A stretch of 64,000 bases of DNA from Rhineura floridana (lineage: Eukaryota; Chordata; Lepidosauria; Squamata; Rhineuridae): positions 7,223,001 through 7,287,000 of the forward strand of contig NC_084495.1 of the NCBI RefSeq assembly GCF_030035675.1, read 5' to 3'. Below are positions 1 through 12,295 of the stretch, one piece after another. The notes under the pieces are model-generated. The model ran no database searches. It was not told the DNA's origin and saw only the letters and a program-made list of their open reading frames with translations. Both the position numbers and the translations under genes were made by a program. Each line of letters starts with the position of its first letter. The first letter of the stretch is position 1.

Positions 1-204
1 GGACTTCAGGGTCTTATTGAGAGCCCTCTGTAGATACTAATGTGCATTACTTTCCTTGCTTGAAACTGGTAAACTGGCCTTATTGTTCAAGCTCATGCTC
101 CTGAGTGGGGGCCGCTGGACATCTGACCTAAAGTCCTGCCCCTAGTGACACACTGATCATGACTGAGAGGGGATTCAAGCCAACGTCTCTCCAGTCCTAG
201 GCTG

Positions 205-390
205 CATTCACACATCATACATTTAAAGCCTATTTAAAGCCCACGACTTCCCCCAAAGAATCCAGTGGGGACTGTGGTTTAACCCTCACAGAGCTATAAT
301 TCCCGGCACCCACAACAAACTACAGTTCCCAAGAGTCTTTGGGGGAAATCATGTGCTTTAAATGTATGGTGAAGTAAGACTACTGCACCA
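205..390. repeat. Palindromic MITE-like repeat
   Basis: Inverted arms around 210-260 (ACATTTAAAGC, then CTTCCCCCAAAGAATCC) and 330-375 (GTCTTTGGGGGAAATCATG, then CTTTAAATGTATGGTG). The same family is at 56145-56625. Confidence 0.65.
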
Positions 391-429
391 TATCTCTGTG
401 AATGAATGACCCTCATTGCCCTAGAATAG

Positions 430-1036
430 CAGTGCCACTCAACGCATGGCTGCCCATTTGCTATTGGGCCAAGTTCAAGGTTCTAGTTCTGGTGTACAAA
501 GCCCTACACAGCTTGGGACCAGGATACCTGAAAGTTCATCTTGCCCCTTATATACCCAGATGATCACTGTGCTCTGCAGGTGAGGGCCTCCTGCAGATAC
601 CATCTTATCAGGAGGTCCGTTCTGCACAACATAGGAAATGGACCTTTATTGTGGTGGCACCTACCCTTTGGAAGTCCCTCCCCTTAAATATGAGGCAGGT
701 GCCATCTCTGTTATCTTTTCGGCACCTGTTGAAGACCTTCCTCTTTCAACAAGCTTTTTAAGCTTTTTATCCCAGTCTGCTTCTGTGTTGGAATTGCTTT
801 TTAATATGCTTTTAAACCTTTTTTAAAAAACAATATGTTTTTTAACCTTTTTTAATATATATATATATATCTTCAAAGCTTTTTTGAAAAATGTTTTTAA
901 AGTTGTTTTGTTTTAATGTATTTTAATGTTGTTTTTATGATGTTTTAAAGTGTTTTTAGTGCTTTTGTTTGCCGCCCTGGGCTCCTGCTGGGAGGAAGGG
1001 CAGGATATTAATCAAATAATAAATAAATAAATAAAC
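430..1036 (+). mobile_element. L2-type LINE 3' fragment
   Basis: Decayed ORF2 end with VYKALHSLGPGYL, then APTLWKSLP-like blocks, a T-rich UTR, and the tail GGGAGGAAGGGCAGGATATTAATC plus (AAAT)n. The full-length analogue is at 37900-40010. Confidence 0.75.
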
Positions 1037-2685
1037 CCCTGGAAAACATTCACCTAAGTCCCCACCTGTAGTCCGAATTGAGACACAGGTTTACCACCTC
1101 AGTGAAAATTATGACCAAAGTTGATGGAACTTTTCATAGTCAAGTAAATGACCGTGATTGAATTAATTTGCGTAAAGAAGTTTCATTTTCCTGGAAAAGA
1201 CCTTCCTTTTTTGGCAAGCTTTTGGCCTGTCAAGCTGTAGTTTTTTGGCTGATCCCTTGGAGAATTAATTTTTACTTGTGCTTGTATGTTATACACCCAT
1301 TCTTTTAAAATTGGTTGTTATTATTGTGGTAGTGGTGGTAGGAAGCCACCATGGGAGAGAGTGTGTAGGTGAGTGTGATTAAACAGAAAGACAAGGTATA
1401 AATACTTTTAATAAATAATCAGTGCCCAGTATTTCCTAATCTGTATGTGGCTTCCCCCCCTCCCCATGTTTCAAGTAGCTGAGCAATGAATGGTTCTACA
1501 ATGAATCATGGCACCATCATATTCCAGAAAGGATTAAATTTAACATCTATTCCCTATACCGTTTCCCATTATGAGATTACCTCTGCTTAAAGGCTACTCT
1601 GCTGTACCTTGACTCAAAGCCACCTTAATACCTTTTCTAATCATCCTAGCCTCTGTGACATGAGAAATGGGTTTCCTTCCATGCTCTGCCTTCCAAAGAG
1701 AATGCAGTTATTTAAATGCTTGGCAAATGGGATGTGTAAAATCTCCTTTCCTTGCTCTCTAACCAGGGCTGAAATATTCTTGTCCTAAGTACAAAGAAGA
1801 ATGAAGGAGCAAAATGTGCCCTCTGGTATAAGAACTTGTGGTCTGGATATTAGATCAAAGGTGACAGTAGATGCTAATGGTGAATTTGGGGAGTTGCATG
1901 GAGTTTGTCTGAACCATGAGGGATTTGCAAGCCTGTGCTCCAGCTAATCGCATCAGGTCCCTGCTATTGATTTATAGCCTGCTTTCGGTCTTCCTCTGTT
2001 CATTTTCCTATATGTAAACTCCCTCAGGCGGTGTCATGATTTGATCACAACAGCACCTGCAAAGCATTCCTGCAGCTAATCTGTCTGTCAAAAGCACCCT
2101 GCTGGGGAAGGTTTGTAGAGCAGCTGTTAGACTCCACATCATGTGCAAACGGAACATGTGAGTTCTCCACTTGTGGGAAGATGATGAGAGATTCTGTTTT
2201 TCTTGCAACCACTGTTCAGTCCAGATATTCTCAAGGTCCTGGGTTGAGAGGAGGTGAGTGACGGGAATAAATAAATAAATGGTTTTCTCCATTTGTCATT
2301 TCTTAATCTTTGCTCCTCAAGTAGAGATTTGCTCTTAAAACATACTGCTCCAATCCACTGGACAAGCGAACAGGTCTCTCTTAGTATTTTAATCTCGTGA
2401 ACCACAGTACAGGCATTCTGCATTCAAACGGAACATCTCCCAGCAAGCCTGTCTATTATAAATGTTTCCCATACTTCAGCAGAATGAGGCAGTTTCACAT
2501 TCTTTGCTTCTTCCAATTAATCTCATTAGAAATAGTATCTGCCTTTTAACATACGAATGATGGATCAAGGATATTTTTTGCCGCAGGCGTATCAGCCGAA
2601 TATGTGTGCTGCCGTTCCTCCCAGCTACTCAAAGTGGGTGTACAAGGATATTATAAATGTGGGTGTACAAGGAGATTACATCGTC
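1037..2685. other. No recognisable feature
   Basis: I see no gene, exon pair or known repeat here. Two overlapping - strand open frames (2008-2423) of 94 codons match no family I recognise. Confidence 0.4.
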
Positions 2686-2687
2686 TC

Positions 2688-2802
2688 CTCACAACAACCC
2701 TGTAAGGTAGGTTAAACAGAGAGAGAGAGAGATTGGCCCAGGATCACCCAGCAGCTTCATGGCTGAGCAGGGTTGTAACTCTGAGTCTCCCACAGCATGT
2801 CC
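2688..2802 (-). repeat. tRNA-derived SINE fragment
   Basis: TCCTCACAACAACCCTGTAAGG followed by a GA run and GGCCCAGGATCACCCAGCAGC reads on the - strand as the body of the squamate tRNA SINE, without its head. Confidence 0.6.
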
Positions 2803-3284
2803 CCAAAAGTAAGTTTCTTCTGGAAGAGAGGAAACTAGAGAAGGGCTCTTAGCTCAGTGGCAAAGAAGGTCCCAGGTTCAATCCCTGTCATCTCTTTCAT
2901 TGTGTTTGTGCAACACTCTTTAATGATTGTGTGATGACCCCAAATGACAATTCTGAATTACAAGCTGGGAGTATGCACCCCAAACAAAGCGGTGGGCCAC
3001 TCAGAACCACACACTCTCACGCGGACTGGGAGTTTCTGAAAATCTCAATGTCAAGTTTGTCTGCACAGATTGTTTTCCCCCTAATTCCTGTCTAACTCCT
3101 TCATCTCAAATATTATATGCATTATATGTATATTATATACCGACACCAAGTTTCCTAAAGTAACCAGCACATAAATAAATACAATGCATATAACTGCATA
3201 AAAATCCTTGCATAATAATACATACAAAGTTACGTTGCAGAAATCTAACAGCACATGGGGCTTGATTCTTCTTTCATTGCTTAT

Positions 3285-3645
3285 TTATAATTTATATCTC
3301 GCCCTTCTTCCCAGAGAAGCCGAGGGCAGCAAACACATCAGCAAAATGGTTTAACAACAAAAAGAAAAGCTTTCTAACAACAGTTAAGAGCATTCTGAAA
3401 AACACAATTGCAACTAAAACCATTCTGGGTTGCCAGGAACAGCCCCCTTCAGCCTGGGTGAGCAGGAATGTTTTCAAATTGCTCCTCAAAGTCAATAGTG
3501 ATGGAGACAGACGCACCTCACTAGGGAGGGCATTCCACAAGCAGGGAGCCACCACTGACAAGGCCCTGTCATGTGGCACCACCAACAAAGCCTCACTTGC
3601 CAATATTAGGTTGCCACATTTAGCCATTTTAGACATACTATACAT
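3285..3645 (-). mobile_element. L2-type LINE 3' fragment
   Basis: The - strand encodes RALSVVAPCLWNALPSEVRL, then LRSNLKTFL, the L2 ORF2 C-terminus, ending in the TATAAATAAG-type tail. Confidence 0.8.
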
Positions 3646-3734
3646 ATTATAGTTTGTATCTGATGTTAATCATGCCAAGAATAGACCTATTGACTAACGC
3701 AGGTACATTAATTTCAATGGGTCTATTCTAAGTT

Positions 3735-3823
3735 ACTGTAACTATTTAGTTACTGTAAAGCGCCCAGAGAGCTTCAGCTATGGGGTGGTATACTAGTATA
3801 ATAAAATAAATAAATAAATAGAA
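3735..3823 (+). repeat. LINE 3' tail
   Basis: GCGCCCAGAGAGCTTCAGCTATGG with a (AAAT)n end; same family as 4850-4908 and 21519-21576. Confidence 0.65.
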
Positions 3824-4324
3824 CTTAGCTGGATACAACTGAATATATTTTGCATATTATTATTTTAAAGACAAAGCACAAGTGGCTCAGACATAGCAGG
3901 CGCTCGAGGCAAGAGGCAACAGGATGCGGGCAAACCTTGACTGGGTTGGAATCACCACACTCCATGTATAAATCTGTTTTCAAACAGATTCCTCCTCCAT
4001 CCCTCAAGGATAGCGTTCCCTACAAGATGGCACACAATCCCACCTTACCTAATGCTTTGTTTGCATGCAAGACTGCCTGGCATGGCACCTCTGTGACAAT
4101 AACAGCCACCGTATCTATAAATGAATATGGGTCTGGGGGTGTGCCCTCCACAATAAACTTTGAGCCACCCCAAATCACACGCCCCAGAAAAGTGTTCTGT
4201 TCAAGGTGGCAGAGAATTGCTTGTAGCCCAATACTTGGCTGGAAACATGCATTTATTTATTATTAAATTTATACCTCACCAAGGAGCTCAAGTTGGTGTC
4301 CAGACATGGTTCTCCCCCCCTGCC

Positions 4325-4482
4325 CCTGATGTTATCCTCCCAACAACCCTGTGAGGTAGGTGAGGCTGAGAGACAGTAACTGGCCCAAGGTCACCCATTG
4401 AGCCTCATGGGGGAGCAGGGATTTGAATCCTGGTCTCCCAGTTTCCCGTCTGACACTCTAACCACTACACCACACTCAATGT
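4325..4482 (-). repeat. tRNA-derived SINE
   Basis: On the - strand it reads GTGTGGTGTAGTGGTTAGAG (A-box region), then GGATTCAAATCCC (B box), a CTTGGGCCAGTTACTG-type body, and CCTCACAGGGTTGTTGGG. The head resembles a tRNA but is not a functional gene. Confidence 0.75.
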
Positions 4483-4789
4483 CTAATTTGGGGTGTCCCA
4501 AAGCTTAGTTTGGGGTGCACATCCCCTCAGTTCCTTATTTGTAATGGTTTTCTGAAGTCATTGTACATTAATGAGCACTGCACAAAAATGGTGGTTTTGA
4601 TTGTAGAGAATTATTGTGGATTTCGAAGGGGACAGCCCTCCCCAGTCATTAAGATATGTGATATGAGGCAGTTCAAAGCTTATCAGGGAGTGGGACTGGT
4701 TGTCAAACTTCAGTTCCTTATTAAGTTTACTGACCTAGCTCACTCTTTTGAATTTACGTGTTTTTAAATTTGTATATTTGTTTTTAATG

Positions 4790-4910
4790 TTTTTAATAAT
4801 AATAATAAACTTTAATTTATAGGCCGCCTATCTAGCCAATGGCCACTGTAAACTGCCCAGAGAGCTTCAGCTATGGGGCGGTATACAAATGCAATAAATA
4901 AATAAATAAG
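4790..4910 (+). repeat. LINE 3' tail
   Basis: An (AAT)n stretch, then GGCCGCCTATCTAGCC, then CTGCCCAGAGAGCTTCAGC and (AAAT)n. Confidence 0.65.
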
Positions 4911-5244
4911 CTTCATGCAAATGAGGAACTGGGAACTAGTAACTGAGGAAACTGGTTCCCAGAAGGTGCACCTCTAAGACATTCCAGATTCTAGCCCCTT
5001 TAGTGTCTGCTGGGAAGGGCCAAGCAAGGGTTACTTGACTTTTTTCAAGCCGAGGGCCACACTGAGTCATAGTTAACTCTCCAGGGGCCACTTGTCAAAG
5101 TGGGCATGTCATGGCTGAAGTGTAAATGGGTGTAGCAGAAGTGCAAACATGGGTGTGTACGTACGTGTATATCCAGGCACATTAGATACAAGATATTTTA
5201 ACCTCTAGAGACCCAGGACAGGAGGCTGATAAGTGTTAGTGGGG

Positions 5245-5372
<128 letters not shown>

Positions 5373-5384
5373 GTTGCCCACCCC

Positions 5385-5895
5385 TCACCAATAGGTCCCA
5401 GGGCAGATTAAAACATATTTCAATCACAGGAATAGGGTGGGTTCTGAAAACTACACCTCAGGACCTGAAGGCCAAGGTAAAGAGGTGTGTTTTCAGCATT
5501 TGTGAAAGTGGTAGCAAAGCAGAGGCAGGGAGGGAATTCTGCATGTTCTGGGCTGCCATAAAGCAAGCTCTCTCCCAGGCCACCGTCCCACAAACCTCTG
5601 AGGGTGGCAGAACTACCACGATAGCCCCATCTGCTAATTGTAAACACCGAAGAGGGTCTGTAGGGGTGATCTCTGAGATATTTGGGGCCTAATGTGAACA
5701 CCTTGAACTGGGCCCGGAAACGAACTAGCAACCAATGCAGCTGTTTTAGATCAGGGATTATATGAGTTCTGAAAGGAACCCCAGTCAGTAAACTGGTCAC
5801 TCCATTTTGGACCAGTTGAGGTTTCCGAGTCATCTTCAAGGGCAGCCCCACGCACAGCACATTGCATCCACATCAATCTTTTTAAAAGGCACCTC
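5385..5895 (-). mobile_element. L2-type LINE 3' fragment
   Basis: The - strand carries VGLPLKMTRKPQLVQNGVTSLLTGVP, then QLHWLLVRFRAQFKVFTLGPKYL, the C-terminal L2 ORF2 region, decayed and joined to a UTR-like stretch. Confidence 0.75.
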
Positions 5896-6913
5896 CAACG
5901 TCTCCCCAACATCTCCCCAAAAGGCAGAACAGGGGAACAGGTATCACAGAAAAGCCTGGTAAGAATCCTGGTCAATAACTAATGACAGTGTTCATGTTGA
6001 AAAATGATAGTAATTCCTCTGCATTAAGGGATGCTGCACTTGGTCCTCCTGGATCACAAACCCAAGTGGGGACAGTGACCCTCCTCCAGCAAACCTTCAC
6101 CAACCTGGTGCCCTCCAGACGTTTTGTACTATCGCTCCCATCAGATGTTCTGGCTGGGGCTGATGGGCATTTTTACCCAAAGCAGCTGTGGGGGACTAGG
6201 TTGCCCAGATTGCTTTTCCTTTCCTTGCGCTGATCTTTCACTTGAGGAGAAGAGCAGAGGCTCAAAGCACTTTGGGACGCATAAATCACACGCCAATAAG
6301 TAGCTGAGGATCTTGCGAGTGCATCAGCTTCTCCCTTTTTCTCCACATGGTGATAGTTTAATGAATCTAACATGCCGTGTCACTGCCCTGGAGGAGCTCC
6401 GTGTTGCGAGCTGTCTAGGGAAGGAAATCTTTCCCCGTTCTTACTTCACTCACTGGTTTAGTGTAATGTATTAGTTGCTTAAGGGGAGAAAAGTCGCGTG
6501 AGCAGATTGGCCAGATGCTAAAATGTAAGTCAAGAGAGGAGAGCTGTAGCAGGAGGACTCCAACTGGAGCCTGTCAAGCCTTGAGGAGAGGAAGGAAGGT
6601 GTGGAGCAAGAGGGCATGGCTGCACCTCAACGGGCATTCATGCTGGCAATGCTGGGAGGATCATGCTTCTTTGTTTTATGGAAGCCCCTTTTGTCCTGCT
6701 GTTGGCGACATTTCCTAGTGGCTTACAGAGTGAACCGATGGAAAAAAGACCACATCCAATAACCCTTGGAGGCAGCCTCGCAGATTGCATGCCAGTGGCC
6801 TGGAATGGGTGGGGCCAGAGGCAAAACTGGCCAGAGGCTATCTGCAGACCGCATGCCAACCACACAGATGCCTAGAGGTTTCTCTTGCCTCTCTCCATCC
6901 TGGCCAGCGACAG

Positions 6914-7030
6914 CAGAGCTTGGAAAAGTTACTTTTTTTGAACTACAACTCCCATCAGCCCCAGCCAGCATGGCCACTGGATTGGGCTGATGGGAGTTGT
7001 AGTTCAAAAAAGTAACTTTTCCAAGCTCTG
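6914..7030. mobile_element. Palindromic hAT-like MITE, 117 bp
   Basis: The ends are CAGAGCTTGGAAAAGTTACT and its inverse, and almost the whole element is one hairpin (GAACTACAACTCCCATCAGCC arms). The flanks AGCGACAG and AGCGAGAG are an 8-bp target duplication with one mismatch. The inner ACTACAACTCCCATCAGCC block recurs in MITE pieces across the window. Confidence 0.85.
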
Positions 7031-7265
7031 AGCGAGAGGCATCATCACAGTTCAAGGACACGTTCCCCTTGGGCAAAAGCACTGGAGGAGGAGGAGGAGA
7101 ACACAAAGCAGGGCTGGTGAAGGGTGTGGCCTGGTGGGAGGGGTGTGGCTTGGGGAATGACCTGAGGGGCAGATAGGGAGACCTGGAGGGCCGCTCCTGA
7201 CGCAAAGTAGCAGCTATTCAATGTTGCAACCTGTTCTTGAAAGCAGCATTTAGGCACGCAGTCGA

Positions 7266-7472
7266 GCATAGGGACACAGGAAGCTGCCTTATACCGGATC
7301 AGACCATTGGTCCACCCAGCCCAGTAGTGTGTTCACTGACTGGCAGTGGCTCTCCAGGGGTTTGGGCAGGGAACATTCTCAGCTTTACCTGGAAATGCAG
7401 TGGATTGAACTTGGGACCAGTGTTCTGCATGCACAGCAGATGTGCTGCCACTGAGCTATAACGCATCCCCAA
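7266..7472 (-). repeat. tRNA-derived SINE (second type)
   Basis: On the - strand it has the head TTATAGCTCAGTGGCAGC, a B-box-like GTTCAATCC, the body CCTGGAGAGCCACTG, and the tail CAATGGTCTGATCCGGTATAAGGCAGC. Copies are at 23362, 27751, 42537 and 48604. Confidence 0.8.
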
Positions 7473-8879
7473 GACCTGGTCAGCCAATGCCTGGCTCTGT
7501 TTCTGAACCATTAATGGCAGATTCCTTGACCGCCACATCTTTAACTGCAGCCAAGAAATGGCAAATGAGCCCAAGCAGCACATAAACGCAGTTAACTGCC
7601 AGCCCTTTATCCTATTGCAAGACGTGCCTCCTAAGTGGGTCAGGAAGGAGTCCCCGGTCTTGTCTTGTTGGATGCTCTGAAGAACAGAACCAACAGAACA
7701 GGTAACACAGTGGCCAAGAAAAGGGGTCATTCTGTCCTAAAATCCATGCAATGAGGCAAACAGTGTACTTGCTAGTGTGCATGTGCACACTGCCCTCTCC
7801 TGGGAGGACTTGAAATTGATCATCTGCTGCTTAAAATAGCTACTTCTCTATAAGTAGCACAGTTAAAAGTTTGGTCAAGAAGCAAGTTAAATCTCTAAAT
7901 TATACCAGATGTTGACCCATAAGCATAACAAGGTAAAACATAGGTATAGAGGAAAGCAGCAAAGGAACTTACAGATGGAAATCCCAGAAGAAGTATAGGA
8001 TTTTTTTTGGCTTAGTGTCATGGCCCCGTCGGAGGACTCATCAGACAAGGATGACTCGGGAGTAACAGCAGCAGACCCAGAAGCAGCAGACCCAGAAGGA
8101 GAAACGGAGGAAACTCCTGAGAACCCAGCTCCTTCTCCCCCTCAGCTGCAGAGCACCCCAGACACAGCTGAAGCCCTGCAGCCAGACGCAGCCAGTGAAC
8201 AGGATACTCCCCCCTCACCTGCAGAACGTAGACAACAGAAGGTCAGGCAGAAGAGGGGCAGGCCTGTCCACTTAAGGCCAAAACGCTGATGGCTCACACC
8301 TGCTGACAAACCTGCTCCTTAAAAGTCAAACCTGGGCTTCAGCTTGTTGCTGACTACAACGTCAGGCGTGGCTTCGTGTGTTTCCAGTTTCCCTGAATCT
8401 TATCTTGGACTGACCCCTTGGCAATTGAACCCGGACCTCTACTAGGGTTGCCAGGTCTCCGGCTTTCTGCCGGAGTTTCAGGGAAAAGAGGGCCGTCTCC
8501 GGCCTCCGGCTATACTTCATTTAAACAGGAGGATCTCCGGCTTTTGATTGGCCCCCTCAGCCACGCATGCGTGATTGACACACGCATGCATGAAGAAGGC
8601 TGTGGCTGGCCGCCTTCCCGCCCGCGTCTGCGACGACACGGGTGCCTTGGTTGAGTCGGCGCTCCTGCAGGGCTCCCCCCAGCAGCAGCACCGGGCGTCT
8701 GCCTCAGCCGTCATGGTGTGGGCACCGACGGGCGGGAGCGGCCGTGATGGGACTGAGAAATCGGTTCCGGGGTAAGAAGGCCTCTAGGTTAGAGGCTGGC
8801 TCGGGTTGTTGGTAGGAAGGTCCTTGCTCGGTGGTCGTTGCGCAGAGGGCAGTCGTTGCCGGGGTAAACAGGGCCTTGC

Positions 8880-8940
8880 GCACAGAGAGAGAGAGAGAGA
8901 GGAGAGAGAGGGAGAGAGAGAGAGAGAGGAGAGAGGGGGG
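8880..8940. repeat. GA-rich microsatellite
   Basis: An imperfect (GA)n tract with GGAGAG interruptions, inside the hAT-like element just right of its CpG-rich part. Confidence 0.9.
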
Positions 8941-9529
8941 GCGTTGGGCAGATGTTGCAGATTTAGAGTTTACACAGTTAGCTAAGAACTGCCCAAGGGA
9001 TGCTCTTGTAGTCAACTCTTGTGACTATTAAGAACTTTATGAGTTTCAAGAAACTATAAAAAGTAAAAAAAAAACCAAATCTCCAGCAAACATATTACAA
9101 AAACAGTTACAGTCTCTGCCAAGTATAAGGCAGGAACTCTGCAGAGCTGTTGAATATTACTCTGACATCCTCCACCAGCAAAGAAATAAGGATTAGAACA
9201 TGATGCAGACAGGAGCTGGAAACAAACAGGATGGATCCCTACTGTGGAACAGCCCAAAAAGTTTTGTCCTCCAAACCAGGGCTGAGTTGTGCAAACTGTC
9301 ATATGAAATGGACTTGAAAAAGATTCAGGAGCTGGCACAAAACTGCTTAACAAGTCATTTTTATATATAGTACTAGAGAGAGTAGTATCAAAAGTGCAGG
9401 ATGCTATCATGCTACTCTAGTCTTAGGAATACAGAAAAATCAGGCTCCCCTTGTGCCTCATACATTTTCCTAAAAGTCTCATACAATGAACCACACACAC
9501 ATCCCTTGTATAACCAACAGCTATATTTG

Positions 9530-9660
9530 TTTGTTTGTTTGTTTATTAAATTTATTAGTTGCCCATCTGGCTGGCAATCCAGCCACTCTGGGCGACGTAC
9601 AAAATTAAAACATATAGTTACATTAAAATATTAAAATCTCAACCAATAATAATAAAACCT
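9530..9660 (-). repeat. L2-type LINE 3' tail
   Basis: A T-rich (TTTG)n start runs into TTATTAAATTTATTAGTTGCC and a block that reads on the - strand as the usual squamate LINE tail ending in AAATAAA-like repeats. It is a short 5'-truncated insertion inside the hAT-like element. Confidence 0.5.
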
Positions 9661-9714
9661 AATCCACCACAAAAGCCTGTTTGAAGTGTTCTGTACTGCA
9701 AGCACAAAATAGCA

Positions 9715-10215
9715 GCTGTCATGAACCACCCTGTTCAGATCTTGTAAGTTCAGGTCTGTGGCTTCCTTTATGGAATCAATCCATCTCTTGTTTGGCCTTC
9801 CTCTTTTTCTACTCCCTTCTGTTTTTCCCAGCTTTATTGTCTTTTCAAGTGAATCATGTCTTCTCATGATGTGTCCAAAGTATGATAACTTCAGTTTCAT
9901 CATTTTAGTTTCTAATGACAGTTCGGGTTTAATTTGTTCTCACACCCAATTATTTGTTTTTTTTGCAGTCCATGGTATCTACGAAGCTCTCCTTTAACAC
10001 CACATTTCAAATGAGTTGATTTTTCTCTTACTCACTTTTTTTACTGTCCAACTTTCACATCCATATGTAGAGATCGGGAATACCATGGTCTGAATGATCC
10101 TGACTTTAGTGTTCAGTGATACATCTTTGCATTTGAGGACCTTTTCTAGTTCTCTCATAGCCCAAAAAAGTAAGGGGTCTATGACCCCCCCACAACCCTG
10201 GATGACTACATCTCT
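9715..10215 (-). mobile_element. BovB (RTE) LINE 3' fragment
   Basis: The - strand encodes the C-terminal part of BovB ORF2: TYGCESWTVKK, then YFGHIMRRHDSLEKTIKLGK, then RKRGRPNKRWIDSIKEA. These match the BovB C-terminus (YGCESW, YFGHLMRR, SLEK, GRRRRGRQRMRW). The frame is interrupted between blocks, so this is a dead fragment. Confidence 0.85.
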
Positions 10216-10588
10216 GGTTAGAAGTAGAAAGAAAATAAAGTGTCTTTTTGTACAACATGCAATCAAGTTAAGGAATTCAGGGCTGGATGGCCACTAATTT
10301 GGATGGCTTAAAAAAAAAGATGCATCTGTGAAGGATTATGTGTATCAAGCACATGATAGCTAAATGGAATCTACATTCAGAGGCTGTATACCTCTGGTTG
10401 GCACATCCTGATTTGCTTATGGGCATTTGAAGTAATTTGTTTGGCCGCTGTTGAAGACAGAGTAGTTATGTTCAGATGTAATGCTAAACCATGGTGGCAT
10501 ATTGTGTGAATGAACAGCTATAGGTCACATACTCTCTTGTCCCATGCAATCAGAAGCAAGGGACACGTTTGGGAGATATTTGGGAGCT

Positions 10589-10885
10589 ATTTGTTGTTGT
10601 TATGTGCCTTCAAGTCGATTATGACTTATGGCGACCCTACGAATCAGTGACCTCCAAGAGCATCTGTCATGAACCACCCTGTTCAGATCTTGTAAGTTCA
10701 GGTCTGTGGCTTCCTTTATGGAATCAATCCATCTCTTGTTTGGCCTTCCTCTTTTTCTACTTCCTTCTGTTTTTCCCAGCATTATTATCTTTTCTAGTGA
10801 ATCCTGTCTTCTCATGATGTGTCCAAAATATAACCTCAGTTTCATCATTTTAGCTTCTAGTGACAGTTCTGATTTAATTTGTTCT
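10589..10885 (-). mobile_element. BovB LINE 3' end fragment (copy 2)
   Basis: This encodes IMRRQDSLEKIIMLGKTEGS and the RKRGRPNKRWIDSIKEA block on the - strand, then runs to the BovB 3' terminus, seen on the + strand as GTTGTTATGTGCCTTCAAGTC at the left edge. It abuts a third copy head to tail. Confidence 0.85.
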
Positions 10886-11270
10886 TTGTTGTTGTTATGT
10901 GCCTTCAAGTCTATTACGACTTATGTTGACCCTATGAATCAGCGTCTTCCAAGAGCATCTGTCAAGAACCACCCTGTTCAGATCTTGTAAGTTCAGGTCT
11001 GTGGCTTCCTTTATAAAATCAATCCATCTCTTGTTTGGTCTTCCTCTTTTTCTGCTCCCTTCTGTTTTTCCCAGCGTTATTGTCTTTTCTAGTGAATCCT
11101 GTCTTCTCATGATGTGTCCAAAGTATGATAACCTCAGTTTCATCATTTTAGCTTCTAGTGATCGTTCTGGTTTAATTTGTTCTGACACCCAATTATTTGT
11201 CTGTTTTGCAGACCATGGTATCCGCAAAGCTCTCCTCCAACACCACATTTCAAATGAGTTGATTTTTCTC
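10886..11270 (-). mobile_element. BovB LINE 3' end fragment (copy 3)
   Basis: The - strand encodes MWCWRRALRIPWSAKQTNNW, LSYFGHIMRRQDSLEKTITL and the RKRGRPNKRWIDFIKEA block. It is more intact than copy 2 and starts with the same 3'-terminal sequence. Two adjacent same-strand BovB ends suggest repeated insertion at one site or a local duplication. Confidence 0.87.
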
Positions 11271-11949
11271 AGGGGGGGGGAGGGCAGAGAGGTGCTGGGG
11301 CTGAAGCAGCCCAGAGATCACCAAGGTTGCCTGGCCCAGAAGGCCCTGGCGTCGAGATTGGGTGGGGCGGCTTCGGGGGGAAACAGAGGCAGGTGCTCTG
11401 CACAGTGCACATGCTTATTGCTTAGGAGGAGGCGCTCTCTTCCTTTATTTTTATTTTTTTTAATTTTTCTGGTCCTCCCCTCTCTCCTGCTGCCTGTCGG
11501 TCCTATAAAAGGCCTTGTAAAGTAGAAAGGCAATTGCTGCCTACACTCACCCTGCTTGTATGGCCATAAATATTAGGGGACACCCACTGCAGTAGCCAGC
11601 CAACACATAAAGTTGCAGTGCCTTATGGATAACTTTGTGGATGATCCCCAGTCAAGTCTTAGCAACAGCACAATGCTGACAGGCAGTTGCCAACTGCTTG
11701 CCTAGAATGCCCTCCCTTGTCCTTAACATGGCTGCAACCATATCTACTCAGAAGTAAGTCCTATTGAGTTCTATGGGGCTTAGTTCCTTAATAAGCATGT
11801 TTACAGTTGCTGCCTTCAGGGGCATCCATCTGTGCTCCCATCTAACATCTCTGCAACACTAGGCTCCTTTCTTCCAATAATGGCCTGGCCTGAGGGCACG
11901 TAAACCCTTCTTGCCAGAAGGAAGTAAGCGAGATTAAATGTTCCCTAAA

Positions 11950-12142
11950 GGCATTGAACTGTGACCTGGCAGACCAGGGTTCGAATCCTCACACAGCCAT
12001 GAAGCTCCCTGGGTGATCTTGGGCCAGTCACTGCCTCTCAGACTCAGAGGAAGGCAATAGTAAAACACCTCTGTCTGAATACTGCTTACCATGAAGACCC
12101 TATCTGGGACCAACTTGAAGGCAGTCCATTTCCATTTTGCAT
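11950..12142 (+). repeat. Sauria-type SINE with BovB-like tail (partial)
   Basis: The tRNA-like part includes a B-box-like GGTTCGAATCC. It is followed by CCATGAAGCTCCCTGGGTGA and by a degraded end, GACTTGAAGGCAGTCCATTTCC in its usual form. The same body occurs in reverse at 31061 and 59353. Confidence 0.75.
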
Positions 12143-12295
12143 CACCCTAAGCTTGTGAGAAAGAATGACCTTGTCGCTTCAGATGGACCTAGGAACACCC
12201 TATTTTAGGTAAGATTTCTATTTTAATCTCCAGAGAATTTTTTTTGAATGGCATGCTCCAAGCAACTGTGGTTGATACAATGTATCATGCTTAAT

